Assembly: GCF_028693135.1 (NCBI RefSeq)
Contig: NZ_JAQUVZ010000012.1
Location: 1-64,000, forward strand
Length of the DNA stretch: 64,000 nt
Origin: Methanosarcina sp.
Lineage (GTDB): Archaea; Halobacteriota; Methanosarcinia; Methanosarcinales; Methanosarcinaceae
Reading direction: 5' to 3'
Every line of letters begins with the position of its first letter. Position 1 is the first letter of the stretch. A program made the translations under genes and the position numbers. Positions 25,186 to 34,533 of the stretch are shown here, piece by piece. Under the pieces are notes generated by a model. It was not told where the DNA came from. It saw only the letters and a list, made by a program, of their open reading frames with translations, and did no database searches.

Positions 25186-25419
25186 TTAGTGACGTACTGT
25201 GGTCTCATGGGTTTGATATGTTTCAGCTCTTACAGTGAAATAGATCATATAAAGCGCTGCAAGTCCAACAATCATGTACACAATTTTCGAAAGAGTACTC
25301 CCTGTCCCGAAGATAGTATCTACAAGGTTAAAATCAAAGAGTCCTACAAGTCCCCAGTTTAATCCGCCCACTATAACAAGTATAAGGGCGATCAGGTCTA
25401 CAGGATTTCTTACTGCCAT
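25186..25419 (-). CDS. DUF378 small membrane protein
   Basis: 77 residues, two membrane helices: VDLIALILVIVGGLNWGLVG with FDFNLVDTIFG after it, then LSKIVYMIVGLAALYMIYF. The GGLNWGLVG and LVDTIFG motifs define the DUF378 family, of unknown function. ATG 25419 follows GGGAGTGAT by four bases; a GTG at 25428 lies inside that ribosome site. Monocistronic. Confidence 0.85.
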   Translation of the reverse strand: MAVRNPVDLIALILVIVGGLNWGLVGLFDFNLVDTIFGTGSTLSKIVYMIVGLAALYMIYFTVRAETYQTHETTVRH

Positions 25420-25659
25420 AAGTATCACTCCCTTTTTACTTTATTTCCCTGTTTTCTATATCGAGAAGATATATAAAAATCCCTATATTAAAATTGGGTG
25501 TACTTGTATTTATATGTGACTAATCTAAAAATCGAAGCCTCTTAAAGAAAAAATAAAAAATAATAAAATAAATAGTTATTTTGGTACAGGAATTTTTTAT
25601 TTTTCAGCACCCTTCTAACCGGATATTTTGAGACAACTCAAGTAATTTGTAGATGTAAC

Positions 25660-25996
25660 CTTAGTTTTGTTTGACAGTATACATTGCATTTAGAATGAAA
25701 ACTCATTTTTTCGTCAAAATCATTTGACAGCCTATAATAATTTCATCAAAATTACCTATGATTGGTTGTTTTTTCAACCCCATAATTTTGCTCGCTATCC
25801 ATACAATCTCTCTAATTCAATACCAAAAATTTGATCAAAAATAAAGAAAATAGCCATCAAGAGAAAGAGAATCATCTGTCAAATCGAATCACAAAAAATG
25901 GGTCAAAAATTTGTTGACCATATATTACTTCTTCATTCTTCTCAAATATGAAAACATTCTTTCAACATAAAAATCAAACTGTCAAATTAAGGATGT
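25660..25996. mobile_element. Degenerate miniature element with TTTGACAG ends
   Basis: Left end CCTTAGTTTTGTTTGACAGT and right end CTGTCAAATTAAGGATGT (25979-25996) are partly inverted copies; the motif recurs internally as TTTGACAG near 25730 and CTGTCAAA near 25877. The right end matches 49310-49327 at 17 of 18 bases. No coding sequence is preserved. It occupies most of a 720-bp gene-free gap. Confidence 0.45.
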
Positions 25997-26091
25997 AATA
26001 CTTTCGGGAAAAAGGGTTTTTTGTGTTAAACGGTTGTTTTAGTCCTTAGGTAAATAATCAAAAATCCTTCCTAAAACCTAAGCAGAAAACC

Positions 26092-26120
26092 CCTGAGTCT
26101 TTAGCTCAGGAGTAGTTGAC
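26092..26120 (+). mobile_element. IS200/IS605-type right-end remnant
   Basis: Hairpin CCTGAG-TCTTTAG-CTCAGG followed by AGTAGTTGAC. The GTAGTTGAC end recurs after another hairpin at 56350-56358. Hairpin-bearing ends of this form are typical of IS200/IS605/IS1341 elements; no tnpA or tnpB gene remains here. Confidence 0.45.
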
Positions 26121-26139
26121 GAAAGCCTTCGGGCAAGTT

Positions 26140-26466
26140 TCAGAGAGCACCAAACACACCAGATACTAAATATATAGAAATTACATAAAAAATTAAGTTC
26201 ACAAACACTTTACCAGCTTTATAGTCACAATTAGCTTGATATTCGTTTTCATATAGCTCAACGTATAATCTGTAAGATATTGATTTTCGGTTCCAGTTAT
26301 CAATTAGCACACAAAATGCTCCTACTAACATAATAAGAAAGCTAGCTTTTGTTGATAAATTAACAACAGCTGGATAACTCTTTATTAGCAAGAAAGGAAG
26401 TATTATGCCGTCAAGACCTATGAAATACTTATAGTAATTATCCAGAGAAAAGTAATACTGATTCAT
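26140..26466 (-). CDS. Small membrane protein, unrecognised
   Basis: 108 residues, two to three membrane helices (GIILPFLLIK, ASFLIMLVGAFCVLI, FVNLIFYVISIYLVSGVFG) with a polar central segment NWNRKSISYRLYVELYENEY. Codon use is more AT-rich than in neighbouring genes, and the gene lies next to element remnants, which suggests recent acquisition. ATG start with only a weak upstream ribosome site. Function unknown. Confidence 0.5.
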   Translation of the reverse strand: MNQYYFSLDNYYKYFIGLDGIILPFLLIKSYPAVVNLSTKASFLIMLVGAFCVLIDNWNRKSISYRLYVELYENEYQANCDYKAGKVFVNLIFYVISIYLVSGVFGAL

Positions 26467-26763
26467 GTTTTTACACCATATAAATTCCTTTAGTACACTA
26501 AAAATATTAAGCTAAATATTAACTTAATGCTTCAATGCGAATTATGTTTACCTTTTGATTAGTAGGTTTAAAGGCAAGTCTATCTAAAGAAACAGGTCCA
26601 TTTTAAGCCATGTTTCTGGTAGCAGGTGAAAAATTTCAATTATCTGGGAAAAATCTAAATTTAAGCTTTAATAATCCTGTATAAGTATCCATAAAGCTTA
26701 AAATCTTAGTATGCAACATAACCAAAAAAATGGAATAACTTATTTGGATAAAATTAAGGATTT

Positions 26764-28152
26764 CTACCGAGCTGAATATTTTGCAATATATAATTCAACG
26801 TCGAATTTCCTTTTGCAACCCTCATAACTCATATATCTGATTTTTCCTATCACCTCTCTCTCCCTCCAGGCCCGGTCATGGACTCCTCCGATGCACCAGG
26901 CAATTCCAGCATACCCATTGGGATCTCTTCCGTCCAGTTCATATCTGTCATTCAGGCAGATTGCAATTTCAAGGGCTTTTTCAGGAGATTCGCTCCATTC
27001 CAGGATTTTTTTTGCCCAGTACATGCGCATGTAACCGTGCATTTTCCCTGTATAGAGAAGTTCCATCTGGCTTGCATTCCAGAGGGGGTCATGCGTCTTT
27101 CCGGCTTCAAATTCCTCCAGCGTGTAGAGGTACTCCCTCCTGTCCTGCCTGTGAGCATTCAGAGATTCCTTTGCCCAGTTAGGGAAACTTTCAAAGCTTT
27201 CATACTCGGGGGTGTAATAGCAAAAATTGTCCGCAATCTCTTTCCAGACAAGAAGTTCATCCAGGAAAGCTTTCTTTGATTCCGGATCAGTGTTTGCCTT
27301 TTCCACTTCAAGGGCAACTCTTTGAGCCGAAATCTGCCCGAAGTGCAGGTAAGGGGAGAGTCCCGAGACCCCTGTCTTTGTTGGATCGTTTCTCAGGGTA
27401 TTGTAAGAGTCAAGCCTCTCTTCAAGAAAACTCTTCATCACTCTTTGAGCAGCTTTTTCCCCGGGCTTGAAATGCTCAGGCTCAAAGAAGGGGTCAGTAT
27501 CTTTCCCGGAGAGTCCCTCAGAAAAAGTGGGTTTAATCCTGGTTTCCTGCGTATATGCAAAGGACTCCAGCCCGACGGTGCCAGTTGTGATCTCAGACGG
27601 TTCAGAGTTGGGTTCCAGTTCAGGGAATCCCTCCAGAAATTCAGGCAGGTGTCTATAGAGTTTGGGGCGAAAGGTATGGGCTGCATACTCTCTTTTTGGA
27701 GAAGCTTCCCAGCAGGGGACGACATTGTGGGCATCCACCTCAAAAAAGGGAATTCCGATTCCTGATATAACTTTGTCTACCCATTCTGTCTTCAAGTTTA
27801 GTGGGCTAAAATCAGTAACTAGAGTGCCAATCCCGTGCTCCTTGACAAATTCAGGTATTTTTTGCCCGGGATCTCCTCGCAGAAAGAAGAAAGGGATCTT
27901 TTTCCGGGAAAGGGTATTCCCAAGCTCCTGAAGCCCCTGGAGCATGAACTCGTACTGCCTTTTCCCTGCCCCTAAAAACCCGTATGTGAGACAAAAAACC
28001 ACTACTACCGGGACACCAGTTCTCTGTGCAATTGCCCTGGAGAAAAGCAGAGCCCAGTTATCTTCAACCCTCTGGTCGCGGCTCATCCAGTAAGCAACAG
28101 GCCCATCACCTGTTTTCCCTGGTTTAAGAGTCCGGATGCGTTTGGGATTCAT
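26764..28152 (-). CDS. phrB: Class II CPD photolyase
   Basis: 462 residues from ATG 28152. Close to the structurally known Methanosarcina mazei class II cyclobutane pyrimidine dimer photolyase: [20 protein letters not shown] at the N-terminus, [40 protein letters not shown] with LHFGQIS after it (FAD pocket), [20 protein letters not shown], and the class II hallmark [20 protein letters not shown]. The Trp-containing C-terminal region supports light-driven electron transfer to FAD. It repairs UV dimers directly. In-frame codons upstream of 28152 are not needed for the fold. Monocistronic and converging with the hypothetical membrane gene region. Confidence 0.95.
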   Translation of the reverse strand: MNPKRIRTLKPGKTGDGPVAYWMSRDQRVEDNWALLFSRAIAQRTGVPVVVVFCLTYGFLGAGKRQYEFMLQGLQELGNTLSRKKIPFFFLRGDPGQKIPEFVKEHGIGTLVTDFSPLNLKTEWVDKVISGIGIPFFEVDAHNVVPCWEASPKREYAAHTFRPKLYRHLPEFLEGFPELEPNSEPSEITTGTVGLESFAYTQETRIKPTFSEGLSGKDTDPFFEPEHFKPGEKAAQRVMKSFLEERLDSYNTLRNDPTKTGVSGLSPYLHFGQISAQRVALEVEKANTDPESKKAFLDELLVWKEIADNFCYYTPEYESFESFPNWAKESLNAHRQDRREYLYTLEEFEAGKTHDPLWNASQMELLYTGKMHGYMRMYWAKKILEWSESPEKALEIAICLNDRYELDGRDPNGYAGIAWCIGGVHDRAWREREVIGKIRYMSYEGCKRKFDVELYIAKYSAR

Positions 28153-28261
28153 AAATGGTTTTTGGGTTCTCAGAGGATATAGAGCTAACATAAAAAAAAT
28201 AAAACAAAAGCTAGAGGCATGAAAACAAAGTCCTTATCCAGTGAGCAACAGAAGCTGAAAA

Positions 28262-28342
28262 AGGTAAACTGTTAAGCTGTTAAACTGGCAGACTGTTGAA
28301 TTGTTCAACTGTTAAACGGCTGAATTGTTAAACTGTTTAATT
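28262..28342. repeat. Degenerate 12-13 bp repeat (AACTGTTAA type)
   Basis: AACTGTTAA, AGCTGTTAA, GACTGTTGA, AATTGTTCA and similar units in a row, directly downstream of the minus-strand hydrolase gene and upstream of the photolyase gene. Probably slippage-derived. Confidence 0.7.
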
Positions 28343-28347
28343 ATATA

Positions 28348-29088
28348 TTAAAACTCAAAGACCTGCCCGTCATAACCCAGGGGCAAAAACATCGATTCAA
28401 TATGATGGGGGCGGAAGAGATGGCTGAGGTGAGTTAGGACCACTTTCTTTGCATTGAGTTTACCTGCAAGTGCCATAGCTTCTTCTGAATTCATGTGTTT
28501 TTTGATGTGGATGTGCGGAGGGACTATCCCATCGGCAATAAGAAGGTCCGGGTCTTTCATCAACTCCAGGCTTTTTTCAGGGATCTCTGAATTTGTATCT
28601 CCCGTAACCACAACTTTTGTATTACCCTCGCGGATGAGGACTCCTGTAGGGACTTCCACAGGTGGGTGGTTTACCTTAAAGAGGGTAAACTGAAGCCCTA
28701 TCAACTCAAAAGGCTCATAAAGTTTTACGTAGTGGTATCTGGGTTTCAGGAACGAAACGTACTGGTTTATGTAGTCAAGAGTCTCGGGAATCCCGTAGAC
28801 ATCCACCTTGTTCTGAACCCGGTAAAACTCTCCGAAACCCGAGTAATGGTCGTAATGTCCGTGGGTCCAGATCACACCATCTATGCCTGAAAGCCTTTGC
28901 TTAAGGAACTGCTGTCGAAGGTCCGGGCTGGTATCAATAAGGATTTTTCCCTGATTTGATTCGACAAGGATAGAAAATCGAAGACGCTGGCTCTTTCCGC
29001 CGGCACGGGCATCTGCACAGGCTGCGCAGGTGCAGCCTATTTTAGGGGTACCGACTGCGTCACCAGTCCCAAGCAGCGTTATCCTCAT
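28348..29088 (-). CDS. PhnP-like metallo-beta-lactamase-fold phosphodiesterase
   Basis: 246 residues. MBL fold with the metal motif THGHYDHYSG, further ligands in VVTGDTNSE and VVLTHLSHL, and an N-terminal structural zinc site GCTCAAC as in PhnP. E. coli PhnP hydrolyses cyclic ribose phosphates; the archaeal substrate is unknown. Its ATG overlaps the stop of the upstream AAA ATPase by four bases (29085-29088), so the two proteins are translationally coupled and probably work together. Confidence 0.85.
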   Translation of the reverse strand: MRITLLGTGDAVGTPKIGCTCAACADARAGGKSQRLRFSILVESNQGKILIDTSPDLRQQFLKQRLSGIDGVIWTHGHYDHYSGFGEFYRVQNKVDVYGIPETLDYINQYVSFLKPRYHYVKLYEPFELIGLQFTLFKVNHPPVEVPTGVLIREGNTKVVVTGDTNSEIPEKSLELMKDPDLLIADGIVPPHIHIKKHMNSEEAMALAGKLNAKKVVLTHLSHLFRPHHIESMFLPLGYDGQVFEF

Positions 29089-30371
29089 GAAGAACTCTTC
29101 CCTTTGTATTCATCGGACTTGAGATTTGCCCTTTCATTAAAAGACGTTACTGCTTCCAGCAGGTCCAGCTGGGTGAGCACCTTGCGTTCTTCCAGAAGAG
29201 CACTCAGGACTGCTTCCCTGATAACCATGCGCAGGTCAGAACCTGAATAATCCTCTGTCAATTCCGCAATCTCTTGCGTATCAAAGTCTCCCTTGATGTG
29301 CCGGGTCACAATGTCCAGTATATTTTTGCGCATCTCAAGGTCAGGCAGAGGGAAATGGACGATTTCGTCAAAACGCCTCCATGCAGCACTGTCGAGCATC
29401 CGGGGGTGGTTTGTCGCAGCAATAAGAAGGACTCCATGCTCTACCAGGCTGATTTCATCTATAGCTTTCAGGAGAGTATTGACTGCCCTCTTGATTGCGG
29501 CATTTTCGTCTGAAGTCCTGGCTTTTGCAACAAAGTCCAGCTCATCTATGAAAAGAATGCAGGGATTCAGTTTTTTTGCAAGCAGGAAAACACGGTCTAT
29601 GTTTTTAGCGGTCTCGCCAAGGTACTGGTCCGTAATCATTGAGAGCTTGACCTCAACAAAGGGAATCGAAAGCTGTTCTGAAAGGGCACGGGCAACTGAG
29701 GTTTTTCCGGTTCCCGGGGGCCCTACAAACAGGAGTTTTCCTATGTCATGCAGCCCGATATCCCGCAGGTATTCCCTGTGCTTGATGGCTTTCATAATTT
29801 TTTCAATTTCGTCTTCCTGTTCCCTGGTGAGCACAAGGTCCTTGACTTTCTGTTTTACGTCTTCAGGAGCGATAATGACAACGAGCTTGAGCATGTCTTC
29901 GCCCTTGTCTTCTTTCCTGATTTCAGCTATCAGAGATTCTATCCATTCCCTGTCGACTTCCTTTGGCCTGAGCTTTGCTTTTGCAGCTGCATAGTTTGAA
30001 GCCTCACCCTTCCTGATTTCTCCCAAATAATAAGCGAGGACAGGATTGTTTTCGATTTTCTCCTGAGAGCCTTCCTGTTTTTCAAACCATTCCGCGGCAA
30101 GTTCCAATGCGCTCAGGCGGAGTTCAAAGTGAGACCTATCAATGGTTATGAAAGGTACACTCCTTACACTTTTTTCGATGTCTTTAATCCCATATAGTTT
30201 TTCGATCCTGACAAATGAAGCTATTATGGGTTTGGGAACTGTTTTTTCTGTGCTGTTCCAGTAATTTTTTCGGATATTTTTGGGAAGGTCATTTACATCC
30301 AGTTCTGGGTAGCGATTATAGATCTCTGCAGTCAGCAGTAGCTCTACTATGTCTAGTATAATTCCTGACAT
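29085..30371 (-). CDS. AAA ATPase with unrecognised N-terminal domain
   Basis: 428 residues. Residues 200-400 form a classical AAA module: Walker A FVGPPGTGKTSVARALSEQL, pore-region MITDQYLGETAKNI, Walker B CILFIDELDFVAKAR, sensor 1 LLIAATNHPRMLD, and arginine finger region AAWRRFDEIVHFPLPDL with sensor 2 GSDLRMVIREAVLSAL. Residues 1-195 (LDIVELLLTAEIYNRYPELD to RKEDKGED) are helical and not recognised; this is where substrate specificity should lie. Its partner is probably the PhnP-like hydrolase encoded by the overlapping downstream gene. Possible roles include protein remodelling; nothing more can be said from sequence. Confidence 0.85.
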   Translation of the reverse strand: MSGIILDIVELLLTAEIYNRYPELDVNDLPKNIRKNYWNSTEKTVPKPIIASFVRIEKLYGIKDIEKSVRSVPFITIDRSHFELRLSALELAAEWFEKQEGSQEKIENNPVLAYYLGEIRKGEASNYAAAKAKLRPKEVDREWIESLIAEIRKEDKGEDMLKLVVIIAPEDVKQKVKDLVLTREQEDEIEKIMKAIKHREYLRDIGLHDIGKLLFVGPPGTGKTSVARALSEQLSIPFVEVKLSMITDQYLGETAKNIDRVFLLAKKLNPCILFIDELDFVAKARTSDENAAIKRAVNTLLKAIDEISLVEHGVLLIAATNHPRMLDSAAWRRFDEIVHFPLPDLEMRKNILDIVTRHIKGDFDTQEIAELTEDYSGSDLRMVIREAVLSALLEERKVLTQLDLLEAVTSFNERANLKSDEYKGKSSS

Positions 30372-30784
30372 GTTTTTTTATCCGTTGCGTATTGAGATGG
30401 GTCCATCATTAAGTGGTGGGCGTTCAAGTGCTGTAAGTTCTTAATTCTTTACTTAAGTTGTTAAAACTATTAATTGATTTTCTTCAATGATATAATTTAC
30501 GAAGCAGGAGGCAGACCTCTGCAGAAGGATATACGCCGGTAGGAGGTGATAACTTTATCTAGCAGAAAGACTTTATCGTTTACTCCGTCTCTTCATGAAA
30601 TCGAGAGTATATTTCAGGAAGAAATCTCTGCAAATCTGGAAACCTCTCGAGTTTCAGGGAGTATCTTTGTGAGTTCTGGAAGTGATTCGATCACTACCAT
30701 AAAGTATTCCAGTTCCGGTACATATTCCAGTCCGCTTCTGAAATGCCAAAACATTATTTAAGAACTCCTATATTAAAGCTACTG
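30372..30784. other. Intergenic region with a strong ribosome site but no good start codon
   Basis: AGGAGGTGAT at 30541-30550 is a near-perfect Shine-Dalgarno, yet no ATG, GTG or TTG follows at normal spacing. A Ser-rich frame of 71 codons would begin at a GTG inside the site (30546-30761), and an ATG at 30595 gives only 25 codons. It may be the relic of a small gene. The rest is the purC upstream region. Confidence 0.4.
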
Positions 30785-30798
30785 TTGTTCCGGAACAA
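30785..30798. promoter_or_regulatory. Perfect 14-bp palindrome upstream of purC
   Basis: TTGTTCCGGAACAA, perfectly self-complementary, 69 bases before the purC ATG. Size and position fit a dimeric repressor site, possibly for purine control. Confidence 0.4.
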
Positions 30799-30866
30799 TG
30801 TTTCCGGGAAATCTCTTTATCCAGGGAAATCCAGAATCCATAATCATCCCCAGAGAGGACCACCGC

Positions 30867-31580
30867 ATGAAAAGAGAACAACTCTATTCAGGGAAAGCAA
30901 AGACTATCTATGCGACAGATAATCCCGACACCTTTATCTCCGAATTCCGAAACAGCCTGACCGCATTCAACGGGGAAAAGAAAGCTGAGATGGAAGGTAA
31001 GGGTTACTACAATGCCCAGATCTCAAAAAAAATATTTGAGATGCTGGAAGCCAGCGGGATAAAAACACATTTTATCAGCATGCTTTCTGACATCGATATG
31101 CTTGTAAAGAAAGTAGAAATCATAAAGATCGAGGTCATTGTCAGAAACATTGCTGCGGGCTCAATTACAAAGAGATACCCAATGAAAGAAGGTACTATTT
31201 TCGAGCCCCCGGTTCTTGTTTTTGATTTCAAAAGTGACGAATACGGAGATCCCATGCTGAATGACGACATCGCTGTTGCGCTTGGTGTTGCAACACGCGA
31301 AGAACTTGCTACACTCCGGAAGCTTGCGCTCAGTATCAACGAGCTGCTTGTGCCTTATCTTGATGAGAAAGGAATTTTGCTTCCCGACTTCAAGCTTGAG
31401 TTTGGAAGGAGGGAAGGGGAAATAATCCTTGCCGATGAAATTTCCTGCGATACCTGCCGCTTCTGGGACAAGAAAACCGGGCAGTCCATGGATAAAGATG
31501 TCTTCAGATTTGACAAAGGCGATATTTCCAAAGCTTATGAAGACGTTGCCCGGCGCATTGTGCCCGAGATCTTTGAATAA
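30867..31580 (+). CDS. purC: Phosphoribosylaminoimidazole-succinocarboxamide synthase (SAICAR synthetase)
   Basis: 237 residues, usual length. It joins CAIR and aspartate with ATP to form SAICAR in purine synthesis. Family motifs: [17 protein letters not shown] at the start, [37 protein letters not shown] with RYPMKEG following (ATP/substrate site), [20 protein letters not shown] and the DTCRFWD signature. ATG 30867 follows AGAGAGGA; an earlier in-frame ATG at 30798 lies within the palindrome and is not used. Monocistronic. purL, four steps earlier in the pathway order, is at 35.3 kb. Confidence 0.96.
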   Translation: MKREQLYSGKAKTIYATDNPDTFISEFRNSLTAFNGEKKAEMEGKGYYNAQISKKIFEMLEASGIKTHFISMLSDIDMLVKKVEIIKIEVIVRNIAAGSITKRYPMKEGTIFEPPVLVFDFKSDEYGDPMLNDDIAVALGVATREELATLRKLALSINELLVPYLDEKGILLPDFKLEFGRREGEIILADEISCDTCRFWDKKTGQSMDKDVFRFDKGDISKAYEDVARRIVPEIFE

Positions 31581-31754
31581 GCCGGATGAAGGTTGAATAA
31601 GCCTGATGCCTATTGAAGGTTTGAATGAACCTTCAAAGGCCTTTAAGTTCTTCTTTCTTAATTTTTCCTTCTTTATTATTTTTTTTATCTGAAAACCAGC
31701 ATCGGATTAGCGATCTATTTTTTTGTTTCGAACTCTTTTTTCTTTTTTAACTCC

Positions 31755-32981
31755 TTACGCCTTAAAAAAAGAATCAAGCGTTGTCTGGAACCGGAAGTTA
31801 GAGAGCATCTTTGCCTGCTGCACCCACTCTAATTTTGGGGTTTTTACCCTTTCTGTAAGGTCTGAAATTGCTGTTTCCAGGGAATCGAAGGATTTCGGAG
31901 GATTTTGAAGAGCTTTTCTCATGCCCTCTCTGACCACCCAGACTCCAAGAGGAGCCCAGTAATCGGGAGTTATTTCCCTCAGCACAAAGACTGAAGCCTG
32001 CCTTTTGATTTCTGTAAGGTACTCAAGTACAGGAAGCCTTGCTGCATAATATCCCCCCGCCAGAGGGGAGTACCCTTTCTTTCCTTCAAGTCCTTCGCTG
32101 TCCTCTCCGATCCAGCTTGATTCTCCGGACCAGACTGTTTTTGGGAGCCAGATTTCAATAAGTTCAAAGGAATAAGCCCGCGGAAGGATGAGGACTTCAA
32201 AATGGTTTCCGAAATGTGTTCCGCTGAAAAGCTTAATGTCTGAAACCCAAGGGAAGTCTCGTATACGGTCTGCAAGTTCCTTTCCTGCCATATCGTCCAC
32301 AGCTGTGATGGACCAGCGGGTAGGCACTATTTTGCGTTCTTTCCCGAGCAGGCCTATGGAAAAAAGGCGGGTGATATGTTCCGTAGAAACGTCACTTTTT
32401 AAAAGTTCGGTAACAGTGTCTTTTGCAAGGGCATCGGTATCATAGACCAGGTAGTCCACTTTTTTCGGGACATCCGGGTTTTCGGCAAGCTCAAAGTTTT
32501 TCACAAGCCCGGAAGGGCCCATAGGCGTAAGGACTGCATCGAACTTGAGTTCCTGTTTAGGAGCTTTAAAAAACCAGGCTTCGGTATCCACCGGCTTTCT
32601 GGAGAGTGCCAGTTCCTGAGCCTTTGCAAGAAGAGGATTTTCTTTGCTCCGTGCATCTTTTATATGCAGGCTCGTGTTTGCCCTGACCATACGGGAGCGC
32701 ATGGAGATGATATCTTCTATCTGCATGTTTCCCCAGGCTGACGGGTCTTCGAGAAGCAAAGCTTCGTTTTCCGTTGCTAAAGGAGGAATCAGGGGACCTG
32801 CCGAAACTCTGGGGTAGCCGTAGCTTCCTACAAAAAGAGCTGGGGGAGAAGCCCCAAATATAGAATCTCCTGAGATAACAGGTGAAATTGACTGCAAGGA
32901 TTTAAATTTTTCCAGAATCGGGCAGCGAGGGCGCCCACAAAGTCCTTTTCCCTTGCACTTGATACACAGTGTGTCTTTCAC
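31755..32981 (-). CDS. nreA: Nre DNA repair protein (NreA) with PCNA-binding tail
   Basis: 408 residues. It begins with a zinc finger (CIKCKGKGLCGRPRCPI), continues with the conserved Nre core (PPALFVGSYGYPRVSAGPLI, then DIISMRSRMVRANTSLHIKD, then LPVLEYLTEIKRQASVFVLR) and ends with QTTLDSFFKA, a canonical PCNA-interacting (PIP) box. Nre proteins are archaeal DNA-damage proteins; Haloferax NreA mutants are sensitive to mitomycin C and recruitment is through PCNA. It starts two bases after the stop of the upstream HTH regulator, so the two are co-transcribed. Confidence 0.93.
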   Translation of the reverse strand: MKDTLCIKCKGKGLCGRPRCPILEKFKSLQSISPVISGDSIFGASPPALFVGSYGYPRVSAGPLIPPLATENEALLLEDPSAWGNMQIEDIISMRSRMVRANTSLHIKDARSKENPLLAKAQELALSRKPVDTEAWFFKAPKQELKFDAVLTPMGPSGLVKNFELAENPDVPKKVDYLVYDTDALAKDTVTELLKSDVSTEHITRLFSIGLLGKERKIVPTRWSITAVDDMAGKELADRIRDFPWVSDIKLFSGTHFGNHFEVLILPRAYSFELIEIWLPKTVWSGESSWIGEDSEGLEGKKGYSPLAGGYYAARLPVLEYLTEIKRQASVFVLREITPDYWAPLGVWVVREGMRKALQNPPKSFDSLETAISDLTERVKTPKLEWVQQAKMLSNFRFQTTLDSFFKA

Positions 32982-32983
32982 CT

Positions 32984-33343
32984 TTAGTTCATATCCTTAC
33001 AGATGATGCAGGTTTTAGCTTCAGGAGCATTTCTGTACAGCCAGCCGGATTTCTGAACAAAACTGCATATGCTGCACATCCCGTCTACTTTTTCCTGAGA
33101 GGATAATCCGCCATTTAAGAGCACTGATGCAAATTTCCGAATTTCTTTTTGGGTCTCCTCAGAGAAATCAACTTCAGCCCCACGTTTTTCGCTCACGTAC
33201 TGGGATACCGCAGCTCGTGAAAGCTCAAGGATATCTGCTACATCCTGCTGCGTGCATCCATGCTCAAAAATCATTGCCCGTGAAAGTTCAGCCCTGATTG
33301 CAGGCAAGACTTTCTGTACCATAATTTCGCATGTTGTTTTCAT
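32984..33343 (-). CDS. HTH regulator with C-terminal cysteine cluster (COG2522-type)
   Basis: 119 residues from ATG 33343. The HTH core is HGCTQQDVADILELSRAAVS followed by QYVSEKRG. The C-terminus carries CSICSFVQ, then TCIICKDMN: two Cys-X-X-Cys pairs that could bind zinc or an iron-sulfur cluster. An in-frame extension upstream to 33553 is Asn/Tyr/Lys-rich, encoded by AT repeats, and not protein-like. It sits directly upstream of nreA and is co-transcribed with it, so it may regulate this repair gene or itself. Confidence 0.82.
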   Translation of the reverse strand: MKTTCEIMVQKVLPAIRAELSRAMIFEHGCTQQDVADILELSRAAVSQYVSEKRGAEVDFSEETQKEIRKFASVLLNGGLSSQEKVDGMCSICSFVQKSGWLYRNAPEAKTCIICKDMN

Positions 33344-33362
33344 TGGAGACCAACACTTGCAC

Positions 33363-33481
33363 AGATTATTATAATAATTACTATTATAATAATGGTTATT
33401 ATAACAATTACTATTATAACAATTCTTCTTAAAATATATCTTACAATTTTTAAAATATATCTTACAATTTCTAAAATATAT
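33363..33481. repeat. AT-rich direct repeats upstream of the HTH-nreA operon
   Basis: Two families: ATTATTATAA/TATTATAACAATTACT units (33363-33425), then TTAAAATATATCTTACAATT repeated with small changes (about 33428-33470) and a third partial copy CTAAAATATATAC. The AAAATATAT parts are TATA-like, so several overlapping promoter boxes exist. Part of a 317-bp gap with no gene. Confidence 0.7.
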
Positions 33482-33660
33482 ACAACGCACTTTTTGTATC
33501 GTTTTCCGAGCAGGAACTCCTGTTCCTTTCAATGCCTCGAGATGAAAGCACAAGCTCTCGAAAAGCTTGCAAAAAGATACTTAAACCCCAAACCTAAAAC
33601 CTATAAACTTACATTCCTGTTCTGGGGGCCGGTTGCTCCGGTGGGGGACGGATTCAGAGT

Positions 33661-33969
33661 TTAATTCTTTATTTGTTCAGCAGAGAAACCCTTTTCCATT
33701 AAAACGTCTTTCATGCGGGTCAGGTGGTTGCCCTGAAGTTCTACTGTGTTTCCTTTTACTGTACCACCGCATGCGAATTTTGATTTAAGATAGGTGGATA
33801 ATTCATAAAGGTCAATCTCACTTGCATCGAAACCTTCTACAACAGTGACTTCCTTACCATATCTCCTTCTGTTTACTTTCACAGTAATTCGCTGTTGCTC
33901 TTTTGCAACCTCTTCGCAAATGCAAAGTTCTTTAGGGAGCCCGCATACCGGGCACATTCCGCTGCTCAT
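33661..33969 (-). CDS. Translation initiation factor aIF1 (SUI1)
   Basis: 102 residues. A short N-terminal Cys-rich ribbon ([15 protein letters not shown]) precedes the SUI1 fold: [57 protein letters not shown]. aIF1/eIF1 binds the small ribosomal subunit and enforces start-codon fidelity. Length is typical for the archaeal protein with zinc ribbon. Divergent from the wHTH gene at 34.5 kb across a 564-bp AT-rich gap. Confidence 0.95.
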   Translation of the reverse strand: MSSGMCPVCGLPKELCICEEVAKEQQRITVKVNRRRYGKEVTVVEGFDASEIDLYELSTYLKSKFACGGTVKGNTVELQGNHLTRMKDVLMEKGFSAEQIKN

Positions 33970-34533
33970 TTGTTGGTATGTCCTCCAAATTTGTAATCAT
34001 TGTATATGTAAATTACATCCGAAAATAACTGATTAGATATAAAGTACTTATCAATGATGATATTAAAGCCTAATGGTGTTTTTAAGGCACTTTATACTGA
34101 ATTTCGGTCATAACCAAAAATTCTCAATAATATAAAAAGCCTACCAGAGCTTTGTATTTTTTGAGTTTTTGTATTTTAAAGTAAATTAGTAAATTGTCTC
34201 ATCGAGACAGAATAAATCTCACAGTCTGAAATTAATAAAATTTACAGGCTTGCATAAAAAGGGAGCTCGTATACGAAAAAAATCCAAAAATTCGGGCACA
34301 TGCAGCTTCAATAAGCAAAAACTCCGGGAAACCCGGATTCGTACCTTGAAGAATAAACCCCTTAAATTTGTGTTTTTACCGGAAAAAGCATTTTTCAGCC
34401 AGCAAAAAGCTAAATATATCTTGAACTCCATCTTTTTATATTACCTATCTAATTACTTATCTACGCACTTTTAATATATAAATATGTCTATATAATAATA
34501 TCCGGGAAATTTAACATATATTGGAGGTATCTT
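33970..34533. other. AT-rich divergent intergenic region
   Basis: 564 bases without a credible gene. Contains the TATA-like TTTTAATATATAAATATG near 34470-34487 for the downstream wHTH gene and GGAGGT at 34522-34527 as its ribosome site. Short frames at 34219-34474 on both strands are composition artefacts. Confidence 0.6.

Noticed and set aside
33344-33553. N-terminal extension of the HTH regulator
   Set aside because: Asn/Tyr/Lys-rich translation of AT repeats; the HTH protein is complete from ATG 33343.
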